From Deferribacteres bacterium (GTDB lineage Bacteria > Zhuqueibacterota > Zhuqueibacteria > Zhuqueibacterales > Geothermadaptataceae): DNA of 64,000 bases. Of this stretch, positions 26,046 through 34,409 are shown piece after piece; position 1 is the first letter of the stretch; every line of letters starts with the position of its first letter. Where the stretch lies: the NCBI GenBank assembly GCA_020633655.1, contig JACKDF010000005.1, forward strand, positions 1-64,000, given 5' to 3'. The notes below the pieces were generated by a model. It was not told the origin of the DNA and ran no database searches. It worked only from the letters and a program-made list of their open reading frames with translations. The translations under genes and the position numbers were made by a program.

Positions 26046-27140
26046 ATGGCAAAATTAAAGGAACTGTACAAGCAAGGGCAATCAGTCTGGTTGGATTATA
26101 TCCATCGTGATATGTTTCAATCAGGGGAGCTTAAAAAACTCCTGAAAGATGGAGTGCGTGGCATCACTTCAAATCCGGCTATCTTTAATAAGGCGATTGT
26201 TGGAAGTGAGACATACGATCCTGCAATTAAGGAACTTGTACTAAAGGGAAAATCAACCCAGGAAATCTACGATAATTTGGTTATCAGTGACATCTTGGAG
26301 GCATGTGATGAATTAGCTGCGCTTTACAAATCCAGTGGTGGCGAAGACGGTTTTGTAAGTCTTGAAGTAAGTCCCAACCTGGCTCATGATACGGAAGGAA
26401 CCATTGCTGATGCCAGGCGCTATCACGCAGCTGTGAATCGTGATAATTTGATGATCAAAGTGCCAGCAACAGAGGAAGGTTTTGCAGCTTTGTCAGAATT
26501 AATCGCTGCGGGGATTAATATCAATTCCACATTGATTTTTTCCAATGAAGCCTATCGCAGTGTTGCACTTGCGTATATCTCCGGACTAGAGAAACGGGCT
26601 GCACAAGGTCTGGAAAACAGCACCATTGCCTCCGTCGCATCCTACTTTGTAAGTCGTGTTGATAATCTGGTCGATCTGCAACTCGAAGAAAAGAACAACG
26701 AATCCTTACTGGGTAAAATTTCAATTGCCAATTGCAAGGTTGCCTACGAGATTTATCAGCAGGTATTTTCAGGTGAACGCTGGGAAAAACTTGCACAAAA
26801 AGGGGCAAAACCACAGCGTCTGCTTTGGGGAAGTACCGGCACTAAAAATCCTGCATATTCCGATGTTATGTATGTTGATGAACTCATTGGAAATGGCACA
26901 GTGAACACGGTTCCGCCAGCAACTTTAAAAGCTTTTATGGATCATGGTTTCGTCTCTGAAACCGTAACCAAAGATGTTGATCTCGCCAAAAAGCACCTTC
27001 AGGAATTGGCCGAACTTGGGATCAATTTGGAGGATATTACGGATCACCTTCTCAAGGATGGTATCGTTCTTTTTCAAGCCGCATTTGATGAATTGATGAA
27101 CAGCATCGATGAAAAAAAAAACACTTTTCGAAAGATATAA
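26046..27140 (+). CDS. tal: Transaldolase (N-terminal half of a split or frameshifted transaldolase/glucose-6-phosphate isomerase)
   Basis: Moves a dihydroxyacetone unit between sugar phosphates in the pentose phosphate pathway. 'GVRGITSNPAIFNKAI', 'VSLEVSPNLAHDTEGT', the Schiff-base Lys in 'NLMIKVPATEEG' and 'WGSTGTKNPAYSDVMYV' identify it. 364 residues matches the transaldolase part of bifunctional Tal-Pgi proteins. GGAG lies 5 bases before ATG. The frame ends at 27140 immediately after an A10 run (27112-27121). One extra A, or a -1 slip, would join it to the isomerase frame without any stop, giving about 925 residues. So either this is a sequencing/real indel or expression of the fusion uses slippage. 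Confidence 0.93.
   Translation: MAKLKELYKQGQSVWLDYIHRDMFQSGELKKLLKDGVRGITSNPAIFNKAIVGSETYDPAIKELVLKGKSTQEIYDNLVISDILEACDELAALYKSSGGEDGFVSLEVSPNLAHDTEGTIADARRYHAAVNRDNLMIKVPATEEGFAALSELIAAGININSTLIFSNEAYRSVALAYISGLEKRAAQGLENSTIASVASYFVSRVDNLVDLQLEEKNNESLLGKISIANCKVAYEIYQQVFSGERWEKLAQKGAKPQRLLWGSTGTKNPAYSDVMYVDELIGNGTVNTVPPATLKAFMDHGFVSETVTKDVDLAKKHLQELAELGINLEDITDHLLKDGIVLFQAAFDELMNSIDEKKNTFRKI
27112..27122 (+). other. A10 run with A_AAA_AAC slippery heptamer between tal and pgi
   Basis: Ten A (27112-27121) followed by C. In the transaldolase frame this reads GAA AAA AAA AAC, so 27116-27122 is A AAA AAC, a -1 slippery heptamer. The isomerase frame is blocked by TGA at 27110-27112 and open after it; the transaldolase frame stops at 27138-27140. 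The two frames therefore overlap only across this run and the 16 bases after it. Confidence 0.75.
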
Positions 27141-27157
27141 ACCCTAATTTTGCTTCA

Positions 27158-28822
27158 TTGGGTTACTACGATGTTGTTGTTGAGAATACATTTCTGGAGC
27201 TTCGAGAAAACCATATTCTCTCTCGTCTTTGGGGAAAAGATCACACTGTCTGGAAACCCGATCCTGCCGAAATAACCAACCGCCTGGACTGGCTCGATAG
27301 TCCGAACGAATTGCAAAAAAACCTTCCCGAAATTAATGCCTTTGTCGAAGAAGTGCGTGATGCTGGATTTACCCACGCCTTATTGCTTGGAATGGGCGGA
27401 TCAAGTATGGCGCCAGAGGTCTTTCGTTTTATGTTCGGTGTAAAGGAAGGTTTTCTCGATTTAGCAGTTCTTGACAGCACCGATGCGGGTGCAGTTTTGG
27501 CGCGGGAAGCGGAGATTGATCTGAAAAAAACGCTTTTTATAGTTTCGACAAAATCGGGTGGAACTGTTGAAACCGTGTCGTTCTTCAAATATTTCTATCA
27601 AAAAGTTAGAGCCTATGCTGGCGATGAGGCGGGCGAGCAATTCATTGCCATTACCGATTCTGGTAGTGGATTGCAGGCCCTGGCACAAAAGCACGGCTTT
27701 CGAAAAATATTCCTGAACAATCCCAATATCGGTGGCCGATTTTCTGCATTGTCTTATTTTGGGCTTGTACCTGCAGCATTGATTGGGGTAGATCTTGAAA
27801 CATTACTGCACAAAACGGCAGTTATGGTTGAACAATGTCGTAGCCGTGAAGGCAACACCGGTGTATGGTTGGGTGTGGTAATGGGTGAGTTGGCGAAGAG
27901 CGGCCGGGATAAAGTTACTCTTATAACAACCGAACGCTTGCGACCAATTGGCGCCTGGATTGAACAATTGGTTGCCGAAAGCAGCGGTAAAGAAAATCGC
28001 GGCATTTTGCCTGTGACGACTGAGCCAGTCGGTAAACCGGAAGTCTTTGCGGATGATCGCCTTTTTGTCTATCTGAATTTGGTTGACGATCCATCTTTGG
28101 ACACAGAAATACAAGCGCTTGCTGCTGCGGGGCACCCGGTTGTGCAGTTCAATTTACAGAATATTGACGAAATTGGTGCTGAATTTTTCCGTTGGGAAAT
28201 AGCCACTGCTATTGCCTGCCGTTGCCTTGAGGTGAATCCCTTTGATCAACCGAACGTGGAAGCAGCAAAAGTGCTTGCACGCAGTGTTGTTGCTGAATTT
28301 ATGGAAAAAGGCGAACTGCCGGATCCTGCGCCAGTTTTTGTAGAAGATAATATTGCTGTTTTTGCAGATTCCGGCGCAGCAACGATAAAAGATTTGCTGC
28401 GTGAATTTTTCGGACAAGCACAGACCGGGGCAAAAAGAAGTTACATCGCCCTGCAAGCCTACCTGACACCAAATGCGGAAATGGATGCGTTGCTTGAGGA
28501 AACGACCGTTATAATTCGCGACAAGTACAAATTCGCAACTACCATCGGCTACGGGCCGAGATACCTGCACTCCACCGGGCAACTGCACAAAGGTGATGAG
28601 GGACATGGGCTGTTTATTCAGTTTACGAGTCGAACCGAGCAGGATGCACCTATCCCTGATGAAGCCGGTGATGACAAATCGTCTATGCCATTCTCTGTTC
28701 TCCTGGGTGCTCAGGCGCTTGGAGATCGCAGGGCTTTGGCCGCGAATGGCCGTTTGGTTCTCACGTTTGATTTGGGAGAAAATCCAACAAAAAACATGCA
28801 GCATTTTCTCAGTCAAATCTAA
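27158..28822 (+). CDS. pgi: Glucose-6-phosphate isomerase, Tal-Pgi fusion type
   Basis: Interconverts glucose-6- and fructose-6-phosphate. SIS folds carry 'ALLLGMGGSSMAPEVFR', 'FIVSTKSGGTVETVSFFKYF' and 'IGGRFSALSYFGLVPAAL'. A late region 'GYGPRYLHSTGQLHKGDEGHG' contains a conserved His; it is a hallmark of the C-terminal part of bifunctional transaldolase/isomerases. The listed start is a TTG with no ribosome site, and the next ATG lies well inside the fold (near residue 75), so no independent start is convincing. This supports expression as a fusion with the transaldolase through the A10 run. If fused, the linker reads about 'KKHFSKDINPNFASLGYY'. A terminator follows at 28872. Confidence 0.9.
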   Translation: MGYYDVVVENTFLELRENHILSRLWGKDHTVWKPDPAEITNRLDWLDSPNELQKNLPEINAFVEEVRDAGFTHALLLGMGGSSMAPEVFRFMFGVKEGFLDLAVLDSTDAGAVLAREAEIDLKKTLFIVSTKSGGTVETVSFFKYFYQKVRAYAGDEAGEQFIAITDSGSGLQALAQKHGFRKIFLNNPNIGGRFSALSYFGLVPAALIGVDLETLLHKTAVMVEQCRSREGNTGVWLGVVMGELAKSGRDKVTLITTERLRPIGAWIEQLVAESSGKENRGILPVTTEPVGKPEVFADDRLFVYLNLVDDPSLDTEIQALAAAGHPVVQFNLQNIDEIGAEFFRWEIATAIACRCLEVNPFDQPNVEAAKVLARSVVAEFMEKGELPDPAPVFVEDNIAVFADSGAATIKDLLREFFGQAQTGAKRSYIALQAYLTPNAEMDALLEETTVIIRDKYKFATTIGYGPRYLHSTGQLHKGDEGHGLFIQFTSRTEQDAPIPDEAGDDKSSMPFSVLLGAQALGDRRALAANGRLVLTFDLGENPTKNMQHFLSQI

Positions 28823-28871
28823 GAGAGTCGTGTTTTTAAACACTTCCTTTTAACCTGTCGAAAAAATACAT

Positions 28872-28903
28872 GAGCCTTCATCTCTGCGATTGAAGGCTCT
28901 TTT
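28872..28903 (+). terminator. Rho-independent terminator after pgi
   Basis: GAGCCTTCA (28872-28880), a 10-base loop, TGAAGGCTC (28891-28899), then TTTT. Nine perfect base pairs. Confidence 0.85.
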
Positions 28904-29042
28904 GTGTATTGTATGTTCACTTGATTGCAAGAAAAGATCTACCCGGGAAATAATCTGATTTTGCAACAATGAAGTCTGGCAGGAAGGGGCTGGAGAAAAG
29001 GAATGTACGTTGTTGTGCGTATAATTCCACAAGGAGTGTGGT

Positions 29043-31016
29043 TTGACTATTGAATTTGATGTTGACATAACCCAAAATTTTACACAATCCGGAACGAAAG
29101 AATGGCTGGAAACCAACGGTATTGGTGGTTGGGCCAGTTCAACTATTTCCGGTGCCAATACCCGCAGATATCACGGATTGTTTGTCCCCGCAATGGAAAC
29201 GCCGGATGTGCGGCACGTTCTTCTCTCCAAACTGGATGAAACGGTCATTCTGGGTAACAGGGAATATGAGCTGAGCGCCAATATCATTTCTGGCGAGGTG
29301 CAGCCCAAAGGCTTTCAATACCTGCAGTCCTTCCACAAACACTTTTTCCCGCAATTTGAATACCTCTGCAGCGCAACAAAAATCCGAAAAACGATTGCAG
29401 CGCTTTACGGTGAAAATACAACTCTCATTATTTACGAGATATTGGAAAGCCCGCATCCGGTGACATTGCGCTTTCTGCCACTTTTTGCAGCACGCAATGC
29501 CGATGACCTGCAGCAGGAAAAAAATGATTTTCTCGATGATTTTCATTTTTCCAACGGTTTGTTTCAACTTCGATTATATCCACAAATGATTGATTTCTTT
29601 TTGCATATACCGGAGGCTAATTTTACAAAAGATGTCCACTGGTATAATAGCTTTGAGTATCCATTGGAAAAATTTCGTGGTCTTGCATTTCATGAAGATT
29701 TATTTTCACCTGGTACTTTTGAAGTGACGCTGCAACCTGGCCAGGAATTAGGCATCATCGCTTCTCTGGAAAATCATCAGGGGAACAATGCAAAAACACT
29801 TCTGGAGCAGGAAAAGCATCGTCGGGAAAAACTATTTGTTGAATTAAAAAGTAAGGATGATTTTTCGCGAAAGTTGTGTCTGGCTGCGGATCAGTTTATC
29901 GTAAAACGCGACAGTTATTTGCGTTCCATCTTAGCCGGTTATCACTGGATGGCTGACGACAGTCGTGATGCAATGATTGCTTTGCCGGGAATTTGTCTGG
30001 CTACTGGCCGTTTTGAAGATGCCCGTAAAATCCTTCGCAAATTTGCGCAACTCGTGGATGAGGGAATGCTTCCTGATCGATTTGATACGCCTGACATGGA
30101 AAAAACATACAACAATGCCGATGCAGCGCTGTGGTATATTTTGGCCATTTTTAAATATTGGCAGCATACAAAAGATTTTGAATTTATTCGCAAAGAATTG
30201 CTCACAACTCTCGACGACATTATCTTGTCCTATGAAAAGGGGACGCGTCACAATATTCAAATAGACCGGGACGGCATGCTGTTCGCTGGCGCACGGGGGA
30301 AACAACTTACATGGATGAATGCAGAAGTAGCCGGGTGGGGAGTTACGCCAAGGCACGGGAAACCAGTTGAAATAAACGCACTTTGGTATAATGTGCTAAA
30401 AATTTTGGCGAAATTTAAGGAGCTTGCAGGAGAGCAGGCAACGAGTGATTATTTGACAGAACGCGCCCAGGATGTACTGCAACAATTTCAGAATAAATTT
30501 TGGAATGAAAAACGACAGTGCCTCTACGATTACATCGACCGAAATCACAGTGATGAGGCTATTCGTCCCAACCAGATTTTTGCAATAAGCCTTCCTTTTC
30601 CGTTATTTGAAGGAGAAAAGGCGGAGAAGATCGTGCAAACGGTTCGTGAGAAATTGCTGACACCTTATGGCTTGAGAAGTTTGGCAAAAAGTGAACCTGC
30701 CTACCGTTCTTTTTATGGGGGAAGCCCTGAAGCCCGGCAAAGTTCTTACCATCAGGGTACCGTTTGGGGGTGGCTTATGGGAGCGTATTTGACTGCTCTT
30801 GTTCGCGTAAAAGGGGAGGCCGGGAGAGAAGAAGCACGCAAGCTTCTGGTTTTTATTGAAAAACACCTGCACACTTTGGGCGTTGGAACATTGTCAGAAA
30901 TATTTGGTGCAGAACCACCACACAATCCACGCGGGTGTATTGCGCATGCCTGCAGTGTAGGCGAAATCTTACGTACTTATGTTGAAGATATTTTCCCGCT
31001 CAAACAAAGTTTTTGA
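29043..31016 (+). CDS. Glycogen-debranching enzyme (archaeal/bacterial GDE type, amylo-alpha-1,6-glucosidase)
   Basis: Hydrolyses alpha-1,6 branch points of glycogen. The TTG start at 29043 is set by AAGGAG (29031-29036) 6 bases upstream. The N-terminal beta domain begins with 'EWLETNGIGGWASSTISGANTRRYHGLFV', the family's hallmark. The (alpha/alpha)6 barrel follows from about residue 280, with 'GYHWMADDSRDAMIALPGICLATGRF', 'PDRFDTPDMEKTYNNADAALWY', 'LTWMNAEVAGWGVTPRHGKPVEINALWYN' (Asp/Glu catalytic region) and 'YHQGTVWGWLMGAYLTAL'. 657 residues is usual. Its 3' end overlaps the convergent rhomboid gene by 17 bases. With tal-pgi just upstream it forms a small carbon-storage and sugar-phosphate cluster. 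Confidence 0.92.
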   Translation: MTIEFDVDITQNFTQSGTKEWLETNGIGGWASSTISGANTRRYHGLFVPAMETPDVRHVLLSKLDETVILGNREYELSANIISGEVQPKGFQYLQSFHKHFFPQFEYLCSATKIRKTIAALYGENTTLIIYEILESPHPVTLRFLPLFAARNADDLQQEKNDFLDDFHFSNGLFQLRLYPQMIDFFLHIPEANFTKDVHWYNSFEYPLEKFRGLAFHEDLFSPGTFEVTLQPGQELGIIASLENHQGNNAKTLLEQEKHRREKLFVELKSKDDFSRKLCLAADQFIVKRDSYLRSILAGYHWMADDSRDAMIALPGICLATGRFEDARKILRKFAQLVDEGMLPDRFDTPDMEKTYNNADAALWYILAIFKYWQHTKDFEFIRKELLTTLDDIILSYEKGTRHNIQIDRDGMLFAGARGKQLTWMNAEVAGWGVTPRHGKPVEINALWYNVLKILAKFKELAGEQATSDYLTERAQDVLQQFQNKFWNEKRQCLYDYIDRNHSDEAIRPNQIFAISLPFPLFEGEKAEKIVQTVREKLLTPYGLRSLAKSEPAYRSFYGGSPEARQSSYHQGTVWGWLMGAYLTALVRVKGEAGREEARKLLVFIEKHLHTLGVGTLSEIFGAEPPHNPRGCIAHACSVGEILRTYVEDIFPLKQSF

Positions 31017-31845
31017 TAAAAGTCATTAAAAAGGCCATGATTGTTAATATCAATGTACCGAGGGCAAGATATCGATCGCTCAAACGCTCTCTTTTTTTCT
31101 CCTGATAACCCAGCAACCAAGCACTGGCATATCCACCGATAAATCCACCTCCGTGTGCCCAATTGTTTACACCCGACATCATAAAACCGATGAGGAAGAG
31201 AACGACTGCCCATTGCAGGTATTGCCGGTAAATCGCCTGCCCGAACATGCCTCCACGATCTCGTCCGTAATATACAATTGCGCCTAATAACCCAAAGATA
31301 GATCCCGAAGCTCCCAAAGTTGGTACAGTGCTGAAAATTCCGGAAAGGAGAAATCCAGCAACACCCGCAATTGTGAAGATGAGAAAAAAACGTGCTGAAC
31401 CGTAGAGCTGCTCTACAGCTGGTCCAAGTTGTCGCATCCATAACATATTAAAAAGGATATGCAGCAAACTGCCGTGGAGGTAAATTGCAGTAATATTCGT
31501 CCAGACAGGCAGCTTTACGACCATGCCTGATGTGTAAGATAAATGACCGGTCATACCGAGCTTGAGAAGGGCGCCAAAATCGGGTGCTAACAGGTTGAGG
31601 AAACCACCGCCACCAGGATGGAGTAAAGCGGAGGGCATAAGAAGAATGGCAAATACATACAAGCCAACACAGGCGATTATAATTCCCTGGACGTAGCTGA
31701 TCTGTCCGGAAAAAAATTTAAACATGTGTTGATTCGAATAAACACGACCGGGTTTTTTATAGCCGCAATTGTAGCATTCTTCACTGTTTCGACTGACCAG
31801 TTTACCGCAATTGGGGCACAGAATTGCATGTGTTTTGTTTTCCAT
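31000..31845 (-). CDS. Rhomboid-family intramembrane serine protease with N-terminal zinc ribbon
   Basis: Cleaves membrane helices within the bilayer. A zinc ribbon with C10-C13 and C24-C27 ('CPNCGK', 'CYNCGY') precedes about seven helices. Rhomboid marks: 'LLHILFNMLWM' (HxxxN), catalytic Ser in 'PTLGASGSIFGLLGAIV', and catalytic His in 'NNWAHGGGFIGGYASAW'. The ribbon fusion occurs in other bacterial rhomboids. Substrate unknown. Upstream of a lipoprotein gene on the same strand with a 23-base gap, so it is likely the second gene of a pair. Confidence 0.92.
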   Translation of the reverse strand: MENKTHAILCPNCGKLVSRNSEECYNCGYKKPGRVYSNQHMFKFFSGQISYVQGIIIACVGLYVFAILLMPSALLHPGGGGFLNLLAPDFGALLKLGMTGHLSYTSGMVVKLPVWTNITAIYLHGSLLHILFNMLWMRQLGPAVEQLYGSARFFLIFTIAGVAGFLLSGIFSTVPTLGASGSIFGLLGAIVYYGRDRGGMFGQAIYRQYLQWAVVLFLIGFMMSGVNNWAHGGGFIGGYASAWLLGYQEKKRERLSDRYLALGTLILTIMAFLMTFIKNFV

Positions 31846-31868
31846 TATTAAAACTCTTCAATAAAATC

Positions 31869-32405
31869 TTATTTTTCCATTAAATGTTTGCCTGATTCCA
31901 CCCAAGGCTTGAATTGTTCAAAAAGAAAATGGTGCCAGACCTGTTCTATAATTTCAGGTAAGCCATTGGCAAAATCGCCACAGCCGTTTACTGTAAGATG
32001 AAGTTGCGTTGAATCCTGTCCAACAGGCGTAAACTCGTAAGTATGTACGATTGTTACAGCTTTGCCAGCGAGTCCCATAGCTCCTTCAAAGCGCAGCAAT
32101 TTCCCACGTTGTGCAGCAGTTACGGTTGCATGCAAAGCACCGTCACCGCTTTCATCAAATATTTCATAAAAACCTCCGCCTGGTTTTGGCTCAATAAATA
32201 ATTTTACTGGCTGCTTGGAGAACGTATGATCCCACCAACCGCTGATATCACCGGTTGCGGCATCAAAAACAGTTTCGGGTGCTCCAGGTAAGTTGAGTTT
32301 TTGTTCAAAGCTGAAGAGTTGGGCTGCAGGAATGGTTTGTTGCTGATTTTTCTGCGAAGAGCAGGACAATATAAAAAAGACCAAAAAAAACGGTAGATAG
32401 CGCAT
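31869..32405 (-). CDS. SRPBCC (START-like) domain lipoprotein
   Basis: Signal peptide with lipobox ('FFILSC') and a Ser/Gln-rich spacer, so it is membrane-tethered in the envelope. The 178-residue protein then shows the SRPBCC/AHSA1 pattern: 'APETVFDAATGDISGWWDH', 'EPKPGGGFYEIFDE', 'LLRFEGAMGLAGKAVTIVHTYEF' and the long C-terminal helix 'FLFEQFKPWVESG'. This helix-grip fold binds hydrophobic ligands; most SRPBCC proteins are cytoplasmic, so a lipoprotein form is less common. Ribosome site AAGGAT precedes the ATG by 6 bases. First gene of a two-gene unit with the rhomboid. Confidence 0.85.
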   Translation of the reverse strand: MRYLPFFLVFFILSCSSQKNQQQTIPAAQLFSFEQKLNLPGAPETVFDAATGDISGWWDHTFSKQPVKLFIEPKPGGGFYEIFDESGDGALHATVTAAQRGKLLRFEGAMGLAGKAVTIVHTYEFTPVGQDSTQLHLTVNGCGDFANGLPEIIEQVWHHFLFEQFKPWVESGKHLMEK

Positions 32406-32850
32406 AGGTATATCCTTAAATCAAATAGAGAATAAATTGAGACTTTCACTGCTAACACAAGTCTGCTGTATATTATTGCCACTATTTTGCAAACATACTC
32501 GATACAGTTTTTTATGTTTCGCGATTTCGTGTTTGAAAACCATTAACAATAGAGACTCGTGCAGAAACAGTCAAGTCCTTTTTCAATATGGATTTTAACA
32601 AACAGTTGGAAATGTGTAGACCCAGGGATAATGAATCTTAAATTAATGCTTAGCAGTCCTGCATGTAACAACAAATTGACAGGCAACCAATTCTTGAGGA
32701 AAATTTGGTTCTTCGGTAAATTGTGAGCAATGCCGATAAGAAAGTATAATATTGGTTATTTCTGCGGAATTTTACGCGAGAATTCGCAATTGTTGGTACA
32801 CATGTAGGTAATTTAAGTATTTTGAATGATTCTTCAAGAATACTGGAATT
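32406..32850. other. Intergenic region, divergent
   Basis: 445 bases between the lipoprotein (-) and the small gene at 32851 (+). No ORF, hairpin or promoter that I could name with confidence. Confidence 0.55.
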
Positions 32851-33051
32851 GTGAGCATGCAGGGAAGCAGCTTACAGCGATATGCCTCCGAAATAAATTT
32901 TCCAATCGCTGTTATGGATAAACTGGACGTCCAAATTAACTCGGGGGCAAGAGTTCGCCTCTATCCAAAAAGCCTTTCTGAAATATGCAATTCCGGGTTA
33001 TTAACCAATTCAAATATTCAATTTATTTTGTTGAAAGAAATTAGCCAATAA
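32851..33051 (+). CDS. Small hypothetical protein (66 residues)
   Basis: Frame from GTG 32851 (ATG 32857 alternative). No recognised family. It is compact with mixed charge, and the middle 'MDKLDVQINSGARVRLYPKSLSEI' suggests a small folded domain. It ends 14 bases before the next start, consistent with a two-gene operon; that context and the clean spacing are the main reasons to keep it. Confidence 0.4.
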   Translation: MSMQGSSLQRYASEINFPIAVMDKLDVQINSGARVRLYPKSLSEICNSGLLTNSNIQFILLKEISQ

Positions 33052-33065
33052 ACAGGTAGGTCATA

Positions 33066-33518
33066 ATGAGTCCAAAAACAATGCAATTTGATGAGGCAAC
33101 TATGAACAATCATGAAGGTGATAACCGGGAATTAGGAACAGCCACGTTGAATGGTGTCCCTGGCGAAGGTATCGGCCAAATTCGCAATATTCTCCTGGGA
33201 GACATCATTTCAATCTGGGAAGCGAAAATTTCACACATGGAACGTGGCGTTCAGGAATTAATAAATCATACCGAAGCAAAACTTATCGAATTGGAAGAGC
33301 GGTTTAATGCACTTGATCATGAGCTGAAAGAAGAGCTCGAAACCAATCTCCTTGAAGTTGAGCAGGAGAATGATGATTTGCGTTCGATGGTGCAAAGCTT
33401 GAAAGAGCAGTTTGAAAATCAAATGCATCAATTGGAAAGTGGCAAACTCGACAAGAATTCCATTGCAGATGTGTTCATCCAGTGGGGTCAAAAAATGCAA
33501 CAACTGGGCGATGGTTAA
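33066..33518 (+). CDS. Coiled-coil protein of unknown function
   Basis: 150 residues. The first 45 are polar; residues about 50-140 form a long heptad coiled coil ('LIELEERFNALDHELKEEL', 'QENDDLRSMVQSLKEQF'), and the C-terminus is 'FIQWGQKMQQLGDG'. There are no Cys and no signal peptide, so it is a cytoplasmic oligomer. AGGTAGG about 4 bases before the ATG is a plausible ribosome site. No family I can name. A strong terminator follows. Confidence 0.75.
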   Translation: MSPKTMQFDEATMNNHEGDNRELGTATLNGVPGEGIGQIRNILLGDIISIWEAKISHMERGVQELINHTEAKLIELEERFNALDHELKEELETNLLEVEQENDDLRSMVQSLKEQFENQMHQLESGKLDKNSIADVFIQWGQKMQQLGDG

Positions 33519-33600
33519 TTAAATTTTCCCATAATTTGACAAACCTGTTTGGCATAAAATTACGACATTATTGTCGGTTCTTCTCAATCGAAATAAAAAA

Positions 33601-33627
33601 GGGCTATCAAAGATAGCCCTTTTTTTT
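33601..33627. terminator. Bidirectional rho-independent terminator
   Basis: GGGCTATC (33601-33608), loop AAA, GATAGCCC (33612-33619), then T8; the A-run on the left serves the minus strand. It separates the coiled-coil gene (+) from the lipoprotein gene (-). Confidence 0.95.
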
Positions 33628-33674
33628 GAGGAGGATTGAAATGTGTTTTGTCTATGAAAAAATGGAGATTTAGA

Positions 33675-34046
33675 TTATTCCGCGGTATTGTAGAAACGCT
33701 CTTTCTTGCCAACTCGCCATGCGAGTACGGTGCCTGCATCTTTCGGCGCGGTCATTGTCGTTTTAAACGCCTGACCGATTATCGGCTTGGCAATGAGAGA
33801 AAAAGACGATGTTTCCGTTAAGCCATTTACTGGAAAATTCTTAGATTCATGCGCGAAAATACGACCCAAATAGACAGGGCGTTGGTTTGCTGCTTTCAAG
33901 TGCACATGAATGCTGGTGTCCAGTATATTGGTTACACGAATAAAAGTTTTCGGGGGTGCTTCCGCCTTAATCACATTCGAGCTCGATTGTGATCCTGCAC
34001 AACCCACAAGTGACAGAGTAACGAATAGTAAAACTAATTTCTGCAT
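33675..34046 (-). CDS. Small lipoprotein, unknown function
   Basis: The start at ATG 34046 is set by GGAGG 4-5 bases upstream; a longer frame to 34079 adds residues without a ribosome site. Signal helix 'LVLLFVTLSLVGC' with lipobox. The mature part (about 105 residues) is beta-rich with 'FIRVTNILDTSIHVHLKA' and ends in a basic 'WRVGKKERFYNTAE', resembling small Ig-like or YcfL-type lipoproteins, but I cannot assign a family. Confidence 0.75.
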   Translation of the reverse strand: MQKLVLLFVTLSLVGCAGSQSSSNVIKAEAPPKTFIRVTNILDTSIHVHLKAANQRPVYLGRIFAHESKNFPVNGLTETSSFSLIAKPIIGQAFKTTMTAPKDAGTVLAWRVGKKERFYNTAE

Positions 34047-34409
34047 GATTCCTCCATGGATGCTGCTCGCAGATGACATTGGTGATGATTAATTCCACGC
34101 AGCTTTTAACAAGCACTGTGCCAGAATTATACAATCTATCTTTTGTTTCTGTAAGTGAGCTCAAATTTGATTGGTTTTTCGATCGAACTCCTGTTTTACC
34201 GATGCATTTCCCGGAAAATCCCTTGAGCGTTTTTCCAAATCGTAATTCAGGAATTGTGATTATTACATTCTCGTTTTTAAAATTCAATTTTGAAAAATGG
34301 ATTTGGTACCGAATTAGCCAATGATAAGCACAGCCTGTGTTTTCGGTACAGTCTTTGATCAAATTCAAATTCGTAAACATCTTTGCACGAGCATTTTTAG
34401 GAGACGAAA
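34047..34409. other. Intergenic region upstream of the beta-helix gene
   Basis: About 360 bases. Short frames on both strands overlap and lack ribosome sites. TTTAGGAGACGAAA just before 34410 gives the next gene's ribosome site. Nothing else seen. Confidence 0.55.
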
